From Rhizobium sp. BK418 (GTDB taxonomy: Bacteria; Pseudomonadota; Alphaproteobacteria; Rhizobiales; Rhizobiaceae), in NCBI RefSeq assembly GCF_004341105.1, contig NZ_SLZK01000002.1, positions 366,310 to 430,309 on the forward strand: a DNA stretch of 64,000 nt, read 5' to 3'. Both the position numbers and the translations under genes were made by a program. Of this stretch, positions 63,192 to 64,000 are shown in pieces (the stretch's first letter is position 1; each line of letters begins with the position of its first letter). The notes under the pieces are model-generated. The model ran no database searches and had not been told where the DNA came from. It saw nothing but the letters and a program-made list of their open reading frames with translations.

Positions 63192-63414
63192 CAAATTCTC
63201 CTTAATGCCTCGGTGGACTGTCCCTACCCCCAGGCGGCAAACCGCCAGCATTTTGCGACGCAACGAGAACATCGGGCGATTGCTGCATCGCACCGCACAT
63301 AAATAGGTAAACCAATGTTAACGGCAATAGCAAAATGCGAGCAGGCATCATTTTGACGTGAAAAAACGCCGATGCCGCGTATTGCCGTCAAAGGAAACCA
63401 ACTTATGGGGGAGA

Positions 63415-63491
63415 TGGTACGGTTGAGTGGGGTCGAACCACTGACCTCAGGTGCCACAAACCTGCGCTCTAACCAACTGAGCTACAACCGC
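63415..63491 (-). tRNA. tRNA-His (anticodon GTG), A73 type
   Basis: A 77-base gene with encoded CCA; anticodon loop TTGTGGC gives GTG. The acceptor stem pairs GCGGTTG with CAACCGT, leaving a G1-U72 wobble, with A73 as discriminator. No G is encoded at position -1. This is the unusual alphaproteobacterial histidine tRNA, whose rule change is shared with the divergent HisRS at 7227-8741. Confidence 0.95.
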
Positions 63492-63528
63492 ACAATGCCG
63501 CGTTTGGCGCGACGGGGGTCACATACGA

Positions 63529-63552
63529 GGACTTGAACTTTAATTCAAGTCC
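63529..63552. repeat. Perfect inverted repeat upstream of tRNA-His
   Basis: GGACTTGAA and TTCAAGTCC flank CTTTAA. It lies in the gap between the phasin gene and tRNA-His, and could be an operator or a stem in a leader transcript. Confidence 0.5.
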
Positions 63553-63572
63553 CGATTTGCACTCAATATACA

Positions 63573-63601
63573 AAAAGGCTGAACGCGTGGTCCAGCCTTT
63601 T
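63573..63601 (-). terminator. Terminator after phasin gene
   Basis: AAAAGGCTG and CAGCCTTTT form the stem around an 11-base loop; on the minus strand it is followed by T. It lies 22 bp past the phasin stop. Confidence 0.85.
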
Positions 63602-63623
63602 ATTGGCTATCGAGAGCAATCGA

Positions 63624-64000
63624 TCAGGCAGCCTTGAAGGATGCCATGGCCTTTTCGGCAGCGTCCTTGGAAGGCTTTGCAACCTTCTCGGCAACCTGCT
63701 TGGCGGTTTCCTGCAGCGACTTCGCCTGCTCGACGGTCAGTTCAGCCTGCTTGCGCAGGAAAGAGGTCTGCAGTTCGACGAATTCGGCGACGGACTTGAC
63801 GCCGAGAAGCGCTTCCATGTGAGAAAGCGAGCTCTCAGCGTTGATGCGGAGCACGTCGATTGCCTTGAGGCCGAGTTCAACGCTGCCAGCCTGTGCGGTC
63901 TGGACGGTTGCTTCAAGCGTCTTGCCGGCTTCTTCGCCTGCAGACTTCAGCTTGGCATAGGCTTCCTTGGACTGCTGAGCACCCTTTTCAGCGAAGTCGC
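63624..64000 (-). CDS. Phasin-family protein, 5' end missing
   Basis: The frame is open from the right edge of the window to the stop at 63624, about 125 residues. It is an Ala/Lys/Glu-rich helix with repeated KSAGEEAGKTLEATVQTAQ, VELQTSFLRKQAELTVEQ and SLQETAKQVAEKV, the usual phasin_2 pattern. Phasins coat polyhydroxybutyrate granules and control their size. The start lies beyond the window; a GTG at 63854 is an internal codon. Confidence 0.9.
   Translation of the reverse strand, partial: DFAEKGAQQSKEAYAKLKSAGEEAGKTLEATVQTAQAGSVELGLKAIDVLRINAESSLSHMEALLGVKSVAEFVELQTSFLRKQAELTVEQAKSLQETAKQVAEKVAKPSKDAAEKAMASFKAA

Overview
The window is chromosomal DNA of an alphaproteobacterium of the Rhizobiaceae, most likely a Rhizobium of the etli/leguminosarum group. 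The grounds are a rirA iron regulator with its three cluster cysteines, a short HisG with a separate HisZ, an A73-type tRNA-His, a plant-like glutamate-cysteine ligase, a predicted LpxQ-like outer-membrane protein, and several rhizobial-style intergenic palindromes. No transposase, phage gene, CRISPR array or plasmid replication gene was seen, so this is mostly core or near-core chromosome with small repeat insertions.

Layout. 0-4 kb: end of a HAD phosphatase, then groES-groEL behind a promoter with an HrcA/CIRCE operator, with a duplicated 3' end, and a PAS-like gene. 4-9 kb: GST, DoxX, and the histidine block hisS-hisZ-hisG. 9-16 kb: small secreted metal-type proteins (Cys/His protein, DUF305), a frameshifted aldo/keto reductase, a HAD hydrolase, tag, two L,D-transpeptidases and an LpxQ-like protein. 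16-24 kb: glcDEF with a divergent LysR, then a divergent SAHH-like enzyme with another LysR. 24-30 kb: NUDIX, phosphate permease, rsmE, gshA, DUF937 and DUF1127 genes. 30-37 kb: LysR/TetR/LysR regulators, a DLH, MAPEG and SDR genes, and guaB. 37-43 kb: MFS exporter, broken VOC gene, ppx/gppA-rlmE, tRNA-Gln. 43-49 kb: a membrane microprotein fused by overlap to a chemoreceptor, secreted hypotheticals, an ECF sigma/anti-sigma pair and a TPR gene whose ribosome site is inside a hairpin. 49-52 kb: type III polyketide synthase plus isoprenylcysteine-type methyltransferase, a DadA-like oxidase and gntK. 52-61 kb: dppABCDF, rirA and iolA. 61-64 kb: monooxygenase-LysR pair, small genes, tRNA-His and a partial phasin gene.

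How genes work together: HisS, HisZ and HisG link histidine synthesis and charging, and the histidine tRNA that HisS must charge lies in the same window. GlcDEF oxidises glycolate. RirA sits between a DppABCDF-type importer and iolA, an arrangement I recall from R. leguminosarum, where the transporter was linked to delta-aminolevulinate uptake. The PKS and methyltransferase form a two-gene overlapping operon that resembles alkylpyrone O-methyl ether pathways.

The most unusual structure is a pair of about 296-bp elements (51899-52194 and 61915-62211). They have 34-bp inverted ends, internal hairpins and at least one compensatory change between the two arms, and each supplies the stop codon of a flanking gene. 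They and three loci of a shorter palindromic repeat all lie between convergent genes.
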